This document shows positions 1 through 8,414 of a DNA stretch of 35,642 bases, in pieces. The position numbers were made by a program, and so were the translations under genes. The notes under the pieces were generated by a model that was not told the DNA's origin, made no database searches, and saw nothing but the letters and a program-made list of their open reading frames with translations. The stretch comes from Betaproteobacteria bacterium (GTDB taxonomy: Bacteria > Pseudomonadota > Gammaproteobacteria > Burkholderiales > Burkholderiaceae): the NCBI GenBank assembly GCA_947378095.1, contig CANCIL010000010.1:1-35642 (forward strand). The letters run 5' to 3'. Position 1 is the first letter of the stretch; the number at the start of each line of letters is the position of its first letter.

Positions 1-168
1 CAGATCCGCTCTTTTGTTGCCAGTACTGATGGTAAAAACATCTGCCTAGCTCAAGGCAGTGGGGCAGTCGCCTCAGTAGCAGATGCAGAAGCCCTAGGAT
101 TAGCAGTAGCCCAAGATCTGCTGGCGCAAGGGGCGGCGGCGTTGATACCGCAAATTCCAAAACAATAA
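1..168 (+). CDS. hemC: Hydroxymethylbilane synthase, C-terminal end (partial)
   Basis: The window opens inside an ORF that ends with TAA at 166-168. The visible 55 residues include SFVASTDGKNI and a C-terminal helix with VADAEALGLAVAQDL, which resembles the third (C-terminal) domain of porphobilinogen deaminase. That enzyme joins four porphobilinogen molecules into hydroxymethylbilane in the cytosol during tetrapyrrole synthesis. The catalytic domains lie upstream of the window, so the call rests on the tail and on the next gene being hemD, a common hemC-hemD order. Only 15 nt separate the stop from the hemD start, so the two are probably co-transcribed. Confidence 0.8.
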   Translation, partial: QIRSFVASTDGKNICLAQGSGAVASVADAEALGLAVAQDLLAQGAAALIPQIPKQ

Positions 169-183
169 GCATCCATCTAAAGC

Positions 184-1008
184 ATGAGCGCTAAAACAAT
201 CATTGTGACTAGGCCCAGTGGGCAAGCGCGTCAACTGATTGAGGTGCTCTCTCAAGCTATTGAAAATAGTGGTGTTGCCAAGCGTGGTTTTCCCGACATC
301 ATTTCTTTACCTTTGTTAACAATCGTACCTAAAGCCGATGCTGCATTAGCCGATCACATTGCATCAGTTTTAAGTGATGCAGACCTTGCGATTTTTGTGA
401 GCCCAAATGCAATCGAGAGTGTGATGCGTTTATTGGAGCGAGATTGGCAAGAATTTTCCAAGAAGATCATTCCCATTGGAGTGATGGGCGGTAGTAGTCA
501 GCTCGCTCTACAAAATCATGGGATAGGTAATGAAGCAAAGCCTACGCCTATCATCATTCCTAAACATAATGCCCAGTGGGATTCCGAAGGGCTATGGCAT
601 GAGTTAAAAACATTGGGTTGGGATTGGGCAGGTAAGAAGGTAGTGATATTTAAAGGTGAAGGTGGGCGTGATTGGCTTGCGGACACTTTAAAAAATGCTG
701 GAGCAAACGTTGAGGCCATCTCAAGCTATACACGTATACCTTTGGATATTGATAATCCGGCATGGCAAGCGATTCATGAAATGGATTTTTCAAAATCGCT
801 ATGGTTATTAACCTCCTCCGAAGCTGTACGTTATTTAGGCACTGTGATGAAAGATCAATTCACTCAAGACTTGAGTGCTGCAAGCGCACTCTGTCCGCAT
901 CACAATATTGCAGACGCTGCAGAAATCATCGGTTTTGGTGAGGTGTTTACTACTGAGTCGGGTGATGAGGCGTTGGTCAAAGCCAGCTTGGCCTGGTTAA
1001 CACTTTAA
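184..1008 (+). CDS. hemD: Uroporphyrinogen-III synthase
   Basis: A 274-residue protein matching HemD, the cytosolic enzyme that cyclises hydroxymethylbilane with inversion of ring D to give uroporphyrinogen III. The N-terminus IIVTRPSGQA is the typical HemD opening. FVSPNAIESV and, near the C-terminal half, LWLLTSSEAVRYL are the usual signatures of the two alternating domains. Length is normal for the family. It follows hemC by 15 nt, so it is likely the second gene of a haem operon. Its TAA overlaps the stop codon of the convergent ubiC (both use the shared TTAA), leaving no room for a terminator between them. Confidence 0.92.
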   Translation: MSAKTIIVTRPSGQARQLIEVLSQAIENSGVAKRGFPDIISLPLLTIVPKADAALADHIASVLSDADLAIFVSPNAIESVMRLLERDWQEFSKKIIPIGVMGGSSQLALQNHGIGNEAKPTPIIIPKHNAQWDSEGLWHELKTLGWDWAGKKVVIFKGEGGRDWLADTLKNAGANVEAISSYTRIPLDIDNPAWQAIHEMDFSKSLWLLTSSEAVRYLGTVMKDQFTQDLSAASALCPHHNIADAAEIIGFGEVFTTESGDEALVKASLAWLTL

Positions 1009-1577
1009 GCCTGCGAATACTGCAGTAACTCAGGTAGAAAAATTTCATTGACTAGGATCGGGTGACCCTTGAGGCTATAGAGTGTGCGTCTTGCCCATAA
1101 AGGAGAGTCGAGTCCCGGATAGTCGCGGGCACACTTTCTCCATAGGGCGCTACTTTTATCTAGACGCGCGATATCACGAGGTGGTTTAGGTTTTGAATGT
1201 TTACGGGTTTTGGCAAAGAGAACTGCACCAAGAGGCTTTTTACCCAAACGCAAAATAGCATGATTGCTGCCGCTTGAGCTCAAGGTAGGAATAACGCTAT
1301 GAGCAATGACTAATGGGACATTATTCGCACAAAGAAACACTTCTCGAACACGACAACGTCGAATGCGCAAATGAAAATAGCGACTTTCATCGCTATTTAA
1401 AGATTGAGGGTAGTCGCGCAAAACTTGCACTTCTAGTTTTTGACCAATTGCTTTCTCAATTTTTTGAGTGAGAGAACCAGTGTCGCTCAACCAAGGCTGC
1501 CACTGACGTGGCGCCCGATGAATCTCACCGGAACCGACTCGATTCCATGCAGAACGGAGACGATTACGGTGATTCAT
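1005..1577 (-). CDS. ubiC: Chorismate--pyruvate lyase
   Basis: A 190-residue protein recognised as UbiC, which removes pyruvate from chorismate to give 4-hydroxybenzoate, the first committed step of ubiquinone synthesis. Family features are WLSDTGSLTQKIE near residue 30, CRVREVFLCANNVPLVIAHSVIP in the middle, LGKKPLGAVLF, and the C-terminal LWARRTLYSL...ILVNEIFLPEL. The conserved Arg and Glu positions of these blocks are present. It begins 2 nt after the rhlE stop on the same strand, so it is probably translated from an rhlE-ubiC transcript. It meets hemD tail to tail with a 4-nt overlap. Confidence 0.9.
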   Translation of the reverse strand: MNHRNRLRSAWNRVGSGEIHRAPRQWQPWLSDTGSLTQKIEKAIGQKLEVQVLRDYPQSLNSDESRYFHLRIRRCRVREVFLCANNVPLVIAHSVIPTLSSSGSNHAILRLGKKPLGAVLFAKTRKHSKPKPPRDIARLDKSSALWRKCARDYPGLDSPLWARRTLYSLKGHPILVNEIFLPELLQYSQA

Positions 1578-1579
1578 TT

Positions 1580-3097
1580 TTAGCTGCCGCTAAAGTTTCT
1601 GCGTTGGCCGCCAGACTTTGGTTTAGCAAAGCGTGGACCAGCTGGACGTGAATCAGCAGAGCGCGCAGGACGTGAGTCAGCGGAACGTGCAGGACGCGAA
1701 TCAGCAGAGCGAGCTGGGCGTGAATCGGATGAACGACTACCGCCAGCATTGCCACCACCGCCGCCACCAAAGCGTGACTCAGAGCGAGCTCCAGAGCCAT
1801 AACGACCACCACCGCCACCTGAGCGATTACCGCCAAAGCCGCCGCCAGAGCGACCACCAGGACGACCACCGCCACCACCAAAGCTCGGTTTAGCTTGGGG
1901 CTCAAGGCCAGCGATCACCGATGCCACGATATCTTGCTGTGTAAAGCGCTCTATATTGCGGATCTTGGCACGATCACGATGTTCAACCAAAGTAATGGCC
2001 ACACCATTGCGTCCAGCACGACCTGTACGACCGATACGGTGCGTATAGTCTTCTGGTTTCATTGGCAAGCCAAAGTTAATCACGTGACTAATGCGTGGTA
2101 CATCGATACCACGAGCCGCTACGTCAGTTGCTACCAAAATCTTGGTATGACCTTTACGTAAGGACTCAAGGCGGCGCATACGCACAGCTTGAGGCATTGC
2201 ACCATGAAGTGCGCTTGCTTCGTAGCCATTAGCACGCAATGTATCAGCGATCTTTTCGCTTTCAACTTGGGTGCTAGCAAAAACAACTGCTTGATCCAAA
2301 GTGGCATCAGCCAAAATGTGTTCGAGCAATTTATGCTTGTGTGACATGCTGTCAGCCCAATGTAACTTCTGTTCAATGTTGGCGTGCTTTTCGCCTGCGT
2401 GAGCAAGTTCAATACGCTTTGCATCTGTAGTCAATGCATTAGCCAAAGACATAATCTTTGGCGCAAAGGTTGCAGAGAACATCAAAGTTTGGTTACGGCC
2501 TGCGCAACGCTTGTCAATTGCCTCGAGATCATCGGCAAATCCCATGTCTAGCATACGATCTGCTTCGTCAATAACGAGTTGTTTAACATCATCTAAGCGA
2601 ATTGCTTTGCTATCGCACAAGTCGAGTAAACGACCTGGAGTTGCAACAACTAACAATGCACCTTTTAATGCTTGGATTTGTTTACCGTAAGGCATACCAC
2701 CCATAACAGTCGCAATGCGGATGCCTTTCATGCCGCGAACTAAGTTCACTGCATCAGCGGCAACCTGTTGAGCCAATTCGCGAGTAGGGCAAAGCACTAA
2801 CACTTTAGGTTGTGCGCGACCTGGTACTGGCGAGTTGTTCGGGTTGTCTTCGATGAGTTGATTAATCAAAGGCAATAAAAAGGCCGCGGTTTTACCGCTA
2901 CCGGTTTGGCTGCTGACCAATAAGTCACCACCAGCTAAAGCAGCAGGAATAACCTGAGCTTGAACAGGAGTGGCTTGGGTAAAACCCAGTTCAGCAACGT
3001 TTTTAAGAAGTGGCGCCGCAAGGGCGAAAGACTGGAAAGAACTTCCAGCGTGCTTGGAGTCTTGCGACTCGTTTTTAGTTTCTTTAGAAAAAGTCAT
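1580..3097 (-). CDS. rhlE: DEAD-box ATP-dependent RNA helicase, RhlE type
   Basis: This helicase unwinds short RNA duplexes and remodels ribonucleoproteins, typically in RNA decay, ribosome assembly and cold growth. All core motifs are visible: the Q-motif region FTQATPVQAQVIP, Walker A SQTGSGKT (about residues 63-70 from the chosen start), PTRELAQQ, TPGRLLDL, DEAD (about 177-180), SAT and HRIGRTGR. The last ~100 residues are a Gly/Arg-rich RGG-type tail ending in 8-residue repeats. The ORF track starts at 3175. I prefer the ATG at 3097 (MTFSKET) because an AGAGGGG SD precedes it by 12 nt and the upstream extension is encoded by hairpin-forming leader. A separate promoter lies at 3290-3318. 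ubiC follows after 2 nt. Confidence 0.92.
   Translation of the reverse strand: MTFSKETKNESQDSKHAGSSFQSFALAAPLLKNVAELGFTQATPVQAQVIPAALAGGDLLVSSQTGSGKTAAFLLPLINQLIEDNPNNSPVPGRAQPKVLVLCPTRELAQQVAADAVNLVRGMKGIRIATVMGGMPYGKQIQALKGALLVVATPGRLLDLCDSKAIRLDDVKQLVIDEADRMLDMGFADDLEAIDKRCAGRNQTLMFSATFAPKIMSLANALTTDAKRIELAHAGEKHANIEQKLHWADSMSHKHKLLEHILADATLDQAVVFASTQVESEKIADTLRANGYEASALHGAMPQAVRMRRLESLRKGHTKILVATDVAARGIDVPRISHVINFGLPMKPEDYTHRIGRTGRAGRNGVAITLVEHRDRAKIRNIERFTQQDIVASVIAGLEPQAKPSFGGGGGRPGGRSGGGFGGNRSGGGGGRYGSGARSESRFGGGGGGNAGGSRSSDSRPARSADSRPARSADSRPARSADSRPAGPRFAKPKSGGQRRNFSGS
1645..1740 (-). repeat. Four tandem 24-bp units in the rhlE tail
   Basis: Four consecutive 24-bp units (1645-1668, 1669-1692, 1693-1716, 1717-1740), the last one more diverged, encode the 8-residue repeat SADSRPAR near the RhlE C-terminus. 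The units differ by scattered substitutions, so the array is not brand new. Because the unit is a multiple of three, copy-number changes would keep the frame and lengthen or shorten the basic, disordered tail. Confidence 0.85.
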
Positions 3098-3105
3098 GCT
3101 ATTAC

Positions 3106-3183
3106 ACATCCCCTCTAAGGGATGTCTCCGTATGTTGCACCCATGGTTTGTATAGGGTGCGATGGTCAAAGGCATCGACCATC
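3106..3183 (-). promoter_or_regulatory. Structured 5' leader of rhlE with three stem-loops
   Basis: Three inverted repeats lie in a row in the leader: GATGGTC/GACCATC (3161-3167 with 3177-3183), GCACCC/GGGTGC (3137-3142 with 3155-3160), and ACATCCC/GGGATGT (3106-3112 with 3119-3125). The first two touch end to end. In the start-proximal hairpin, the SD AGAGGGG sits in the loop and the 3' arm, so folding would partly hide the ribosome binding site. Together with the promoter at 3290-3318 this predicts a leader of roughly 185 nt. The stems are seen directly; a role in control is inferred. Confidence 0.55.
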
Positions 3184-3289
3184 AGACAGGCGGCAGCGCG
3201 TTTTTTGAACTTCGATGTTTATGACTTCTAAACGGTACGCTGAAATATAGCTGGGGGGCGATGAATCAAATTGCTTTAAAAAGCCTCCT

Positions 3290-3318
3290 ATTATGACAGT
3301 TTGGGCGCTTGATTACAA
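3290..3318 (-). promoter_or_regulatory. Predicted sigma-70 promoter of rhlE-ubiC
   Basis: On the minus strand a TTGTAA -35 (3313-3318) and a CATAAT -10 (3290-3295) are separated by 17 bp, with TG one base before the -10 (extended -10). Transcription would start near 3283. It sits about 25 bp beyond the end of the upstream aldehyde dehydrogenase gene, which gives rhlE its own start of transcription. Confidence 0.55.
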
Positions 3319-3341
3319 GGGTTTTCCCGAATTAATTCAGA

Positions 3342-4739
3342 TTACTTCAGAAAGCGTAATAAACGTTCTACGCCCTTCCCGTAGGGTGGACGCGCAAGCT
3401 TGCTGCCTTTCCATAAATTGAATCCTAAGAATCCCCGCGCTTGTAAAACGGATTTGCGGTGACTAAAGGTATCAAAACCTGTCTTGCCATGATAGGCGCC
3501 AAATCCGCTTGTGCCAGTGCCGCCAAATGGAAGTGACTCTACTGTGATGTGTAATAAGGTTTCATTGATTGTTACCCCGCCCGATCTAGTCTCTGATAAG
3601 ACCTTTTGCATATTCTTTTTATCTTTGCCAAACCAATATAGCGCAAGAGGATGTGGCTTTTGATTCACTACTTGAATTGCAGCATCGGTATTGGCGACGG
3701 TCACAATAGGTAATATAGGTCCAAAAATTTCTTCATGAAGCACGCGTGCTTCTGCAGGCACATGAATGAGTGCTACAGGTTCAAATCTTCTAGCGCCTAC
3801 TGAAGTGTTATTCAATAATCGAACTACCTGCGCTCCACGGTCAAGAGCATCAGCAAGGAGATGTTGCCAAGATTGCAATTGCGCATCATCAATCGGGCCT
3901 GTCAATTCATCTGGATGCGAGAACTGTTCTTGTGCGGCGGTCTTGAGTTCTTCGATAAAGCCCTCTAGATTTGCTTGCTCAATCAAGACATAGTCAGGCG
4001 CTATGCAGGTTTGGCCGCTATTGAGTAATTTTCCGTAAATGATGCTCGCCGCCGCATCTTTGAGATTAGCGCTTGGATCAATGATGACAGGGGATTTGCC
4101 TCCTAATTCTAATGTCAGTGGGGTGAGATGCTCCGCCGCCGCACGCATGACTTTTTTGCCATGGATCTCTGAACCAGTAAAAAAGAGGTGGTCGAAAGGC
4201 AGCGCAGCAAATTGTTCTGCAACATCTACGCCACCTGTAGTGACACAAAATTCAGAGGGGTGAAAATATTCCTGAATCAAGCCCGCTAAAAATCCTGAAG
4301 TACGTGAACACCGTTCAGAGGGCTTAAGCCACAATCGGTTTCCTGCAGCAAAGGCTGCAATCGCAGGAACAAGGGCAAGCTGTACTGGATAGTTCCATGG
4401 ACTCATGATGCCAACTACGCCCAGTGCTTGGTTTTGAATCCAAGCCTCCGAAGATCCTAGGGTGATAGGGGTCTCTACTTGTTCGGGCCTCATCCATTGC
4501 TTGAGATGCTTTTGGGTAAATTGACAGGCTTGATAAATCATCTGAAATTCAGCCAGGCGCGTTTCAATAGAATTTCGTACGCCAAAATCAGCCGAGACGA
4601 CCTTACAAATTTTTTCCTCATTAGCCCGAATCATCTTTTCAATCCGAGCGATTCGGTCAAGTCGAACTTCTAGCGTAGGATTGGGTTCAGCAGCAAAAGC
4701 AGCTTTGATTTCTTCAAGTTGGAGGGTAAAGCGGTTCAT
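3342..4739 (-). CDS. NAD(P)-dependent aldehyde dehydrogenase, class-3 (coniferyl aldehyde dehydrogenase-like)
   Basis: A 465-residue aldehyde dehydrogenase that oxidises an aldehyde to its acid. Catalytic features are complete: Asn116 in PWNYP, Lys139 in WLKPSE, the FTGS turn, the general base Glu211 in LELGGKSP, and nucleophile Cys245 in SGQTCIAPDY. The short length and the QTCIAPDY context fit the ALDH3/coniferyl-aldehyde branch, so fatty or aromatic aldehydes are likely substrates, though the substrate cannot be read from the sequence. The C-terminal LPFGGTGTSGFGAYHGK is typical. Start is ATG 4739. It is divergent from msrA with a 49-bp gap that must hold both starts. No operon partner is visible. 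Confidence 0.88.
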   Translation of the reverse strand: MNRFTLQLEEIKAAFAAEPNPTLEVRLDRIARIEKMIRANEEKICKVVSADFGVRNSIETRLAEFQMIYQACQFTQKHLKQWMRPEQVETPITLGSSEAWIQNQALGVVGIMSPWNYPVQLALVPAIAAFAAGNRLWLKPSERCSRTSGFLAGLIQEYFHPSEFCVTTGGVDVAEQFAALPFDHLFFTGSEIHGKKVMRAAAEHLTPLTLELGGKSPVIIDPSANLKDAAASIIYGKLLNSGQTCIAPDYVLIEQANLEGFIEELKTAAQEQFSHPDELTGPIDDAQLQSWQHLLADALDRGAQVVRLLNNTSVGARRFEPVALIHVPAEARVLHEEIFGPILPIVTVANTDAAIQVVNQKPHPLALYWFGKDKKNMQKVLSETRSGGVTINETLLHITVESLPFGGTGTSGFGAYHGKTGFDTFSHRKSVLQARGFLGFNLWKGSKLARPPYGKGVERLLRFLK

Positions 4740-4788
4740 AGCGTTTGAATAGTTGGCAGAGATTGGAATAAGGCATTAGGATAAAGCC

Positions 4789-5361
4789 ATGAATGAAAAC
4801 CCAAACAAAACCCCTATGGATTTAGAGCGAGCCACCCTAGGCGGTGGATGCTTTTGGTGTCTTGAGGCTGTTTATCAGCAAATTCAAGGCGTTCAATCAG
4901 TAGTCTCTGGGTATGCTGGCGGTGCTCGCCCAAACCCAAGCTACGAGTCAGTTTGTACCGGCGCTACTGGCCATGCTGAAATTGTGGATATCTTATTTGA
5001 CCCCAAGGTCGTCTCTTTTCGAGATTTGCTAGAGATCTTCTTTGTGATTCACGACCCCACTACCTTGAACTACCAAGGCAATGATCATGGCACTCAATAT
5101 CGCTCCGTGATTTTTACTCATAGCGCTGAACAAAATCAGATAGCACGTGAAGTAGTAAAAGAGCTTGAGGACGCAAAGATTTATCCATCTTCAGTGGTGA
5201 CACAGATTGAAGTGGCACCCATCATTTATCCTGCAGAGGAATATCACCAGAATTATTTTCAGCAACATCCCAATCAAGGGTATTGCATGGCAGTTGTTGC
5301 ACCGAAGTTAGCTAAATTTAGGGCGAAATTTAAAGCGCTGATTGCGCCAAATTACGCTTAG
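4789..5361 (+). CDS. msrA: Peptide methionine (S)-S-oxide reductase
   Basis: MsrA repairs oxidised methionine in proteins by reducing the S epimer of methionine sulfoxide, using thioredoxin. The signature [12 protein letters not shown] is at residues 18-29, with catalytic Cys21. [16 protein letters not shown], the [18 protein letters not shown] block and the EEYHQNYF motif follow in the usual order. At 190 residues it is a single-domain MsrA without an MsrB fusion. An AGGA sits about 9 nt before the ATG. Its stop codon overlaps the stop of convergent pdxH by 3 nt. Confidence 0.95.
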   Translation: MNENPNKTPMDLERATLGGGCFWCLEAVYQQIQGVQSVVSGYAGGARPNPSYESVCTGATGHAEIVDILFDPKVVSFRDLLEIFFVIHDPTTLNYQGNDHGTQYRSVIFTHSAEQNQIAREVVKELEDAKIYPSSVVTQIEVAPIIYPAEEYHQNYFQQHPNQGYCMAVVAPKLAKFRAKFKALIAPNYA

Positions 5362-5993
5362 GGCGCTAAGCGCTCAATCTTCCAGTTAGATCCCTCTAGC
5401 TTGTAATGAATGCGATCATGAAGTCGGGAGGGGCGACCTTGCCAGAACTCGATTTCAGTGGGCTGAAGACGATAGCCTCCCCAATGCTCAGGACGAGGTG
5501 GAGTATCTCCAAACTCAGCATGAAAACGTTTTTCAGCTTCCTCTAAAAACTCGCGATTTGGGATCGCAGAACTTTGAGGGGAGGCCCAGGCGCCTATTCT
5601 GGAAGCTGCTGGTCGAGAATGAAAATATGCTTCACTTTCGGCTGGGCTGACACGCTCCACGATTCCCTTGATACGAATTTGACGCTCTAGCTCATGCCAG
5701 TGGAAAAGAAGGGCAGCTTGTGGGCGAATAGCCAATTCACGCCCTTTTTGGCTCTGGTAATTGGTAAAGAAGGTAAAGCCGTTCTCGTCAGCGCCTTTTA
5801 GTAAGACAATACGGGCTGATGGATTTCCGGTTTGATCGGCTGTAGCCAAAGTCATAGAGTTTGGCTCTGGACACTGCGCTTGAACAGCTTGGTCAAACCA
5901 GAGCTGGAATAGTGGCAAAGGATCGCGTGGCACCTCGGTTTCAGAAAGCTGGCCGAAGGTATAGTTTTTGCGAAGTTGTGCGATGGAGTCCAT
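5358..5993 (-). CDS. pdxH: Pyridoxamine/pyridoxine 5'-phosphate oxidase
   Basis: PdxH is an FMN enzyme that oxidises PNP or PMP to pyridoxal 5'-phosphate, the last step of vitamin B6 synthesis and salvage. Visible hallmarks are MTLATAD...[10 protein letters not shown], the [13 protein letters not shown] phosphate/FMN region, [26 protein letters not shown], and the C-terminal WGGYRLQP...[12 protein letters not shown]. The ORF track starts at 6041, but that would run into tcdA. The ATG at 5993 ([11 protein letters not shown]) matches the usual PdxH start and gives 211 residues, normal for the family. The two divergent starts are then only 22 bp apart, so promoter elements must lie inside coding sequence. 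Confidence 0.93.
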   Translation of the reverse strand: MDSIAQLRKNYTFGQLSETEVPRDPLPLFQLWFDQAVQAQCPEPNSMTLATADQTGNPSARIVLLKGADENGFTFFTNYQSQKGRELAIRPQAALLFHWHELERQIRIKGIVERVSPAESEAYFHSRPAASRIGAWASPQSSAIPNREFLEEAEKRFHAEFGDTPPRPEHWGGYRLQPTEIEFWQGRPSRLHDRIHYKLEGSNWKIERLAP

Positions 5994-6015
5994 TTGTTCA
6001 GTATAAAGAGAAGCT

Positions 6016-6789
6016 ATGGCAGAAGACAAGGTTGAAGACACTTTAGAAAGTCGGCGTTTTGGTGGAGTTTCGAGGCTCTATGGGGCCGATTTGCGCGCAC
6101 GTTTTCAGCAAGCAAGGGTGGTGGTTGCTGGTTTAGGTGGCGTGGGATCTTGGGCTGCTGAAGCTTTGGCCCGAACGGGTGTTGGCCATTTGATCTTGGT
6201 TGATTTTGATCATATTGCTGAGAGCAATACGAATCGTCAATTGCATGCCCTAGAGGGGCAGTATGGCAAAGCAAAAGTGCAAGCTATGAGTGAGCGCATT
6301 CGACAAATTAATCCTGACATTAAGCTTACTGGCTGCGATACATTTTTAGAGCCAGAGAATCTAGATGTCTTAATACCTCAAGACGCATTGGTGTTAGATG
6401 CTACTGATTCTGTACAAACCAAAATTGCTTTAGTGATTTGGGCTACTCAAAATAATCGCTCGTTAGTGATGTGCGGTGCAGCTGGCGGTAAAAGTGATCC
6501 GACCTCAGTGCGTTGTGATGACCTCTCTCGAACTGAGCAAGATGCTTTGTTAGCTAAAGTTCGTCAAGGGCTGAGACAAGATCATGGATTTTCAAGAAAC
6601 CTCAAGAAGAAAATGGGAGTACGTGCTATTTACTCTCAGGAGCCTCGTGCTGGCGCTTCTAGTGGTGGCTTGGCTTGCTCAGGTTATGGATCTACAGTCA
6701 TGGTGACTGCGGCTTGTGGCTTGGCCGCTGCAGCTGAGATTCTCAATCTCATTGCCACACCTCCTGCAAGCGATGCTTTGAAAAAATAA
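6016..6789 (+). CDS. tcdA: tRNA threonylcarbamoyladenosine dehydratase
   Basis: TcdA (CsdL/YgdL) is an E1-like enzyme that uses ATP to cyclise t6A37 of tRNAs into ct6A. The protein has the expected layout: a leading [10 protein letters not shown], the nucleotide-binding [17 protein letters not shown] at about residues 39-55, then [23 protein letters not shown] and [10 protein letters not shown]. The C-terminal [18 protein letters not shown] is also typical. Length (257) is close to E. coli TcdA. The start is supported by an AAGAGAAG SD 4-6 nt upstream of ATG. It is divergent from pdxH and has no obvious partner such as csdE nearby. Confidence 0.9.
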   Translation: MAEDKVEDTLESRRFGGVSRLYGADLRARFQQARVVVAGLGGVGSWAAEALARTGVGHLILVDFDHIAESNTNRQLHALEGQYGKAKVQAMSERIRQINPDIKLTGCDTFLEPENLDVLIPQDALVLDATDSVQTKIALVIWATQNNRSLVMCGAAGGKSDPTSVRCDDLSRTEQDALLAKVRQGLRQDHGFSRNLKKKMGVRAIYSQEPRAGASSGGLACSGYGSTVMVTAACGLAAAAEILNLIATPPASDALKK

Positions 6790-6796
6790 GCGCAAA

Positions 6797-6822
6797 TTCC
6801 TTAAGGGGATTCCCTGTAGGAA
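6797..6822 (+). terminator. Weak hairpin after tcdA
   Basis: TTCCT and AGGAA pair around an AAGGG-gatt-CCCT core, giving 5 bp, a small internal loop and 4 bp, just after the tcdA stop. The following tract is only moderately T-rich, so this is at best a weak terminator. The rest of 6823-6960 shows AT-rich sequence without a clear promoter. Confidence 0.3.
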
Positions 6823-6960
6823 ATTACTGATTCTTTTGCAGTCAACCACAAAATATTTTTATACCGAGCCTTTGTTTCTGGGGCGATCCCTTTTTTAAGA
6901 ATTTACTTTTGTTCAATTAAGTACTTTAGATATTTTTTGGCTCTAGTGCTTACACAAACT

Positions 6961-7014
6961 CCTCCCTAGACTTTGCCTCGTTGGTAAATCGCCAACGACA
7001 AATCGAAAGGAGGT
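6961..7014 (+). promoter_or_regulatory. Permease leader with hairpin and possible SD sequestration
   Basis: A perfect 6-bp stem CGTTGG/CCAACG (6979-6984 with 6992-6997) stands between a CCTCC tract (6961-6965) and the strong SD AGGAGG (7008-7013). CCTCC can pair with GGAGG and would then hide the SD, with the hairpin stacked inside. The pairings are seen; any control by them is inferred. Confidence 0.35.
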
Positions 7015-7019
7015 CTCTT

Positions 7020-8402
7020 TTGCAGACTGAACATAACGGCTTAAAACGCCACCTTAAAGTGCGACATATTCGCTTGATGGCTTTAGGCTCAACAATCGGT
7101 GTTGGCTTATTTTTAGGATCAGCGAGTGCTATCAAAATCGCTGGGCCATCGATTCTCTTGGGTTATCTATTGGCGGGCATTGTGGCATTCATCGTGCTGC
7201 GCACCCTAGGTGAGATGGCGGTACATGAGCCAGTGGCAGGTTCATTTGCAGCCTATGCCAATACCTATGTCGGACCGCTTGCCGGATATATGGTCGGTTG
7301 GGGTTACTGGACCTATTGGATTGTGGTTGGTATCGCAGAGGTGACGGCTGTAGGAATTTATATGGGTATTTGGTTTCCTGAAATACCTCAGTGGGTCTGG
7401 GCGCTTTCATCCATCGTGCTCATGGGTTTGATTAACCTCATTGCAGTCAAAGTTTTTGGCGAGTTTGAATTTTGGTTTGCCTTAATTAAGGTGGTAGCCA
7501 TTGTTGCCATGATTGCCTTGGGTGGTTCGGTCATTCTCTTTGGATTTACTAATGATTGGCAGCCGATAGGTTTGAGTAATTTATGGCAGCACGGAGGATT
7601 TTTCCCTAATGGCATTAGTGGGATGTTGTTGTCATTGCAAATGGTTTTATTTGCCTATGTCGGTATAGAAATGATTGGACTGTCAGCTGGTGAGGCAGAG
7701 AGTCCACGTAAAACAATTCCGATGGCGATTGATTCATTGGCTTGGCGTATTCTCATTTTTTATATGGGTGCCATCCTGGTCATCTTGGCTATCTTTCCAT
7801 GGAATGAAGTAGGGCAGCAGGGTAGCCCATTTGTGGTGATGTTTGAGCGCATTGGCTTAAGAGAAGCCGCGGGACTCATTAATTTTGTCGTGATTACTGC
7901 TGCACTCTCCTCTTGTAATGCGGGGTTATTTAGTGGAGGTAGGTTGCTCTATGCCCTGTCAGTTAATGGCTATGCGCCTGCACCATTTGCCAAACTCTCC
8001 CGATATGGTGTTCCCCATCGCGCAGTCATTGCTACGGTTGCAGTTTGTATGACTGGCGTTGTTCTGAACTACTTTGTTCCTGACAAAGCATTTCAATACA
8101 TCATGGCAGCCGTCACTTTTGTTGGCTTGATGGTGTGGATTGCCATCTTATTTACTCAAATGAAATTCCGTCGCTCATTAACGCAAGCTCAGATAGCTGA
8201 GTTGGGTTATCGGGCACCTTGGTGGCCCTATTCCTCATGGTTTGCATTGGCATTTATTGGTTTAGTGGTGGTGCTCATGGGCTTTCATGAGGATGCGCGG
8301 ATCGCCTTGGTATTAGGTCCGTGTTTATTAGGCGTGTATTTCGTGATGTTCTACATCGTTGGTTTACATCGCAAAACAAAAAACGATCATGAATTTAAAT
8401 AA
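7020..8402 (+). CDS. Amino-acid permease (APC superfamily, AAT family)
   Basis: A 460-residue inner-membrane amino-acid:proton symporter with about 12 hydrophobic segments. LMALGSTIGVGLFLGSA in the first segment is the signature of the amino acid/polyamine/organocation superfamily, and GEMAVHEPVAGSFAAYA in TM2-3 places it with the AnsP/CycA/GabP/ProY group. The ORF track begins at a TTG at 6981. I choose the TTG at 7020 (MQTEHNGLKRHLKVRH) because a near-perfect AAAGGAGGT SD lies 6 nt upstream and family members start at this point. The stop is 12 nt before ald, so it is likely an alanine (or alanine/glycine/serine) carrier, though specificity is inferred from context only. Confidence 0.88.
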   Translation: MQTEHNGLKRHLKVRHIRLMALGSTIGVGLFLGSASAIKIAGPSILLGYLLAGIVAFIVLRTLGEMAVHEPVAGSFAAYANTYVGPLAGYMVGWGYWTYWIVVGIAEVTAVGIYMGIWFPEIPQWVWALSSIVLMGLINLIAVKVFGEFEFWFALIKVVAIVAMIALGGSVILFGFTNDWQPIGLSNLWQHGGFFPNGISGMLLSLQMVLFAYVGIEMIGLSAGEAESPRKTIPMAIDSLAWRILIFYMGAILVILAIFPWNEVGQQGSPFVVMFERIGLREAAGLINFVVITAALSSCNAGLFSGGRLLYALSVNGYAPAPFAKLSRYGVPHRAVIATVAVCMTGVVLNYFVPDKAFQYIMAAVTFVGLMVWIAILFTQMKFRRSLTQAQIAELGYRAPWWPYSSWFALAFIGLVVVLMGFHEDARIALVLGPCLLGVYFVMFYIVGLHRKTKNDHEFK

Positions 8403-8414
8403 TAGGAGATCAAC

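Noticed and set aside
1633-1893. Plus-strand His/Gln-rich ORF of 86 aa opposite the rhlE repeats
   Set aside because: Antisense reading of the 24-bp repeats and Gly-rich tract, with no SD; a shadow.
1564-1905. Minus-strand ORF of 113 aa, very rich in Ala/Val/Leu (looks like membrane segments)
   Set aside because: It is another frame of the Gly/Arg-rich rhlE tail; the composition is forced by the repeated codons.
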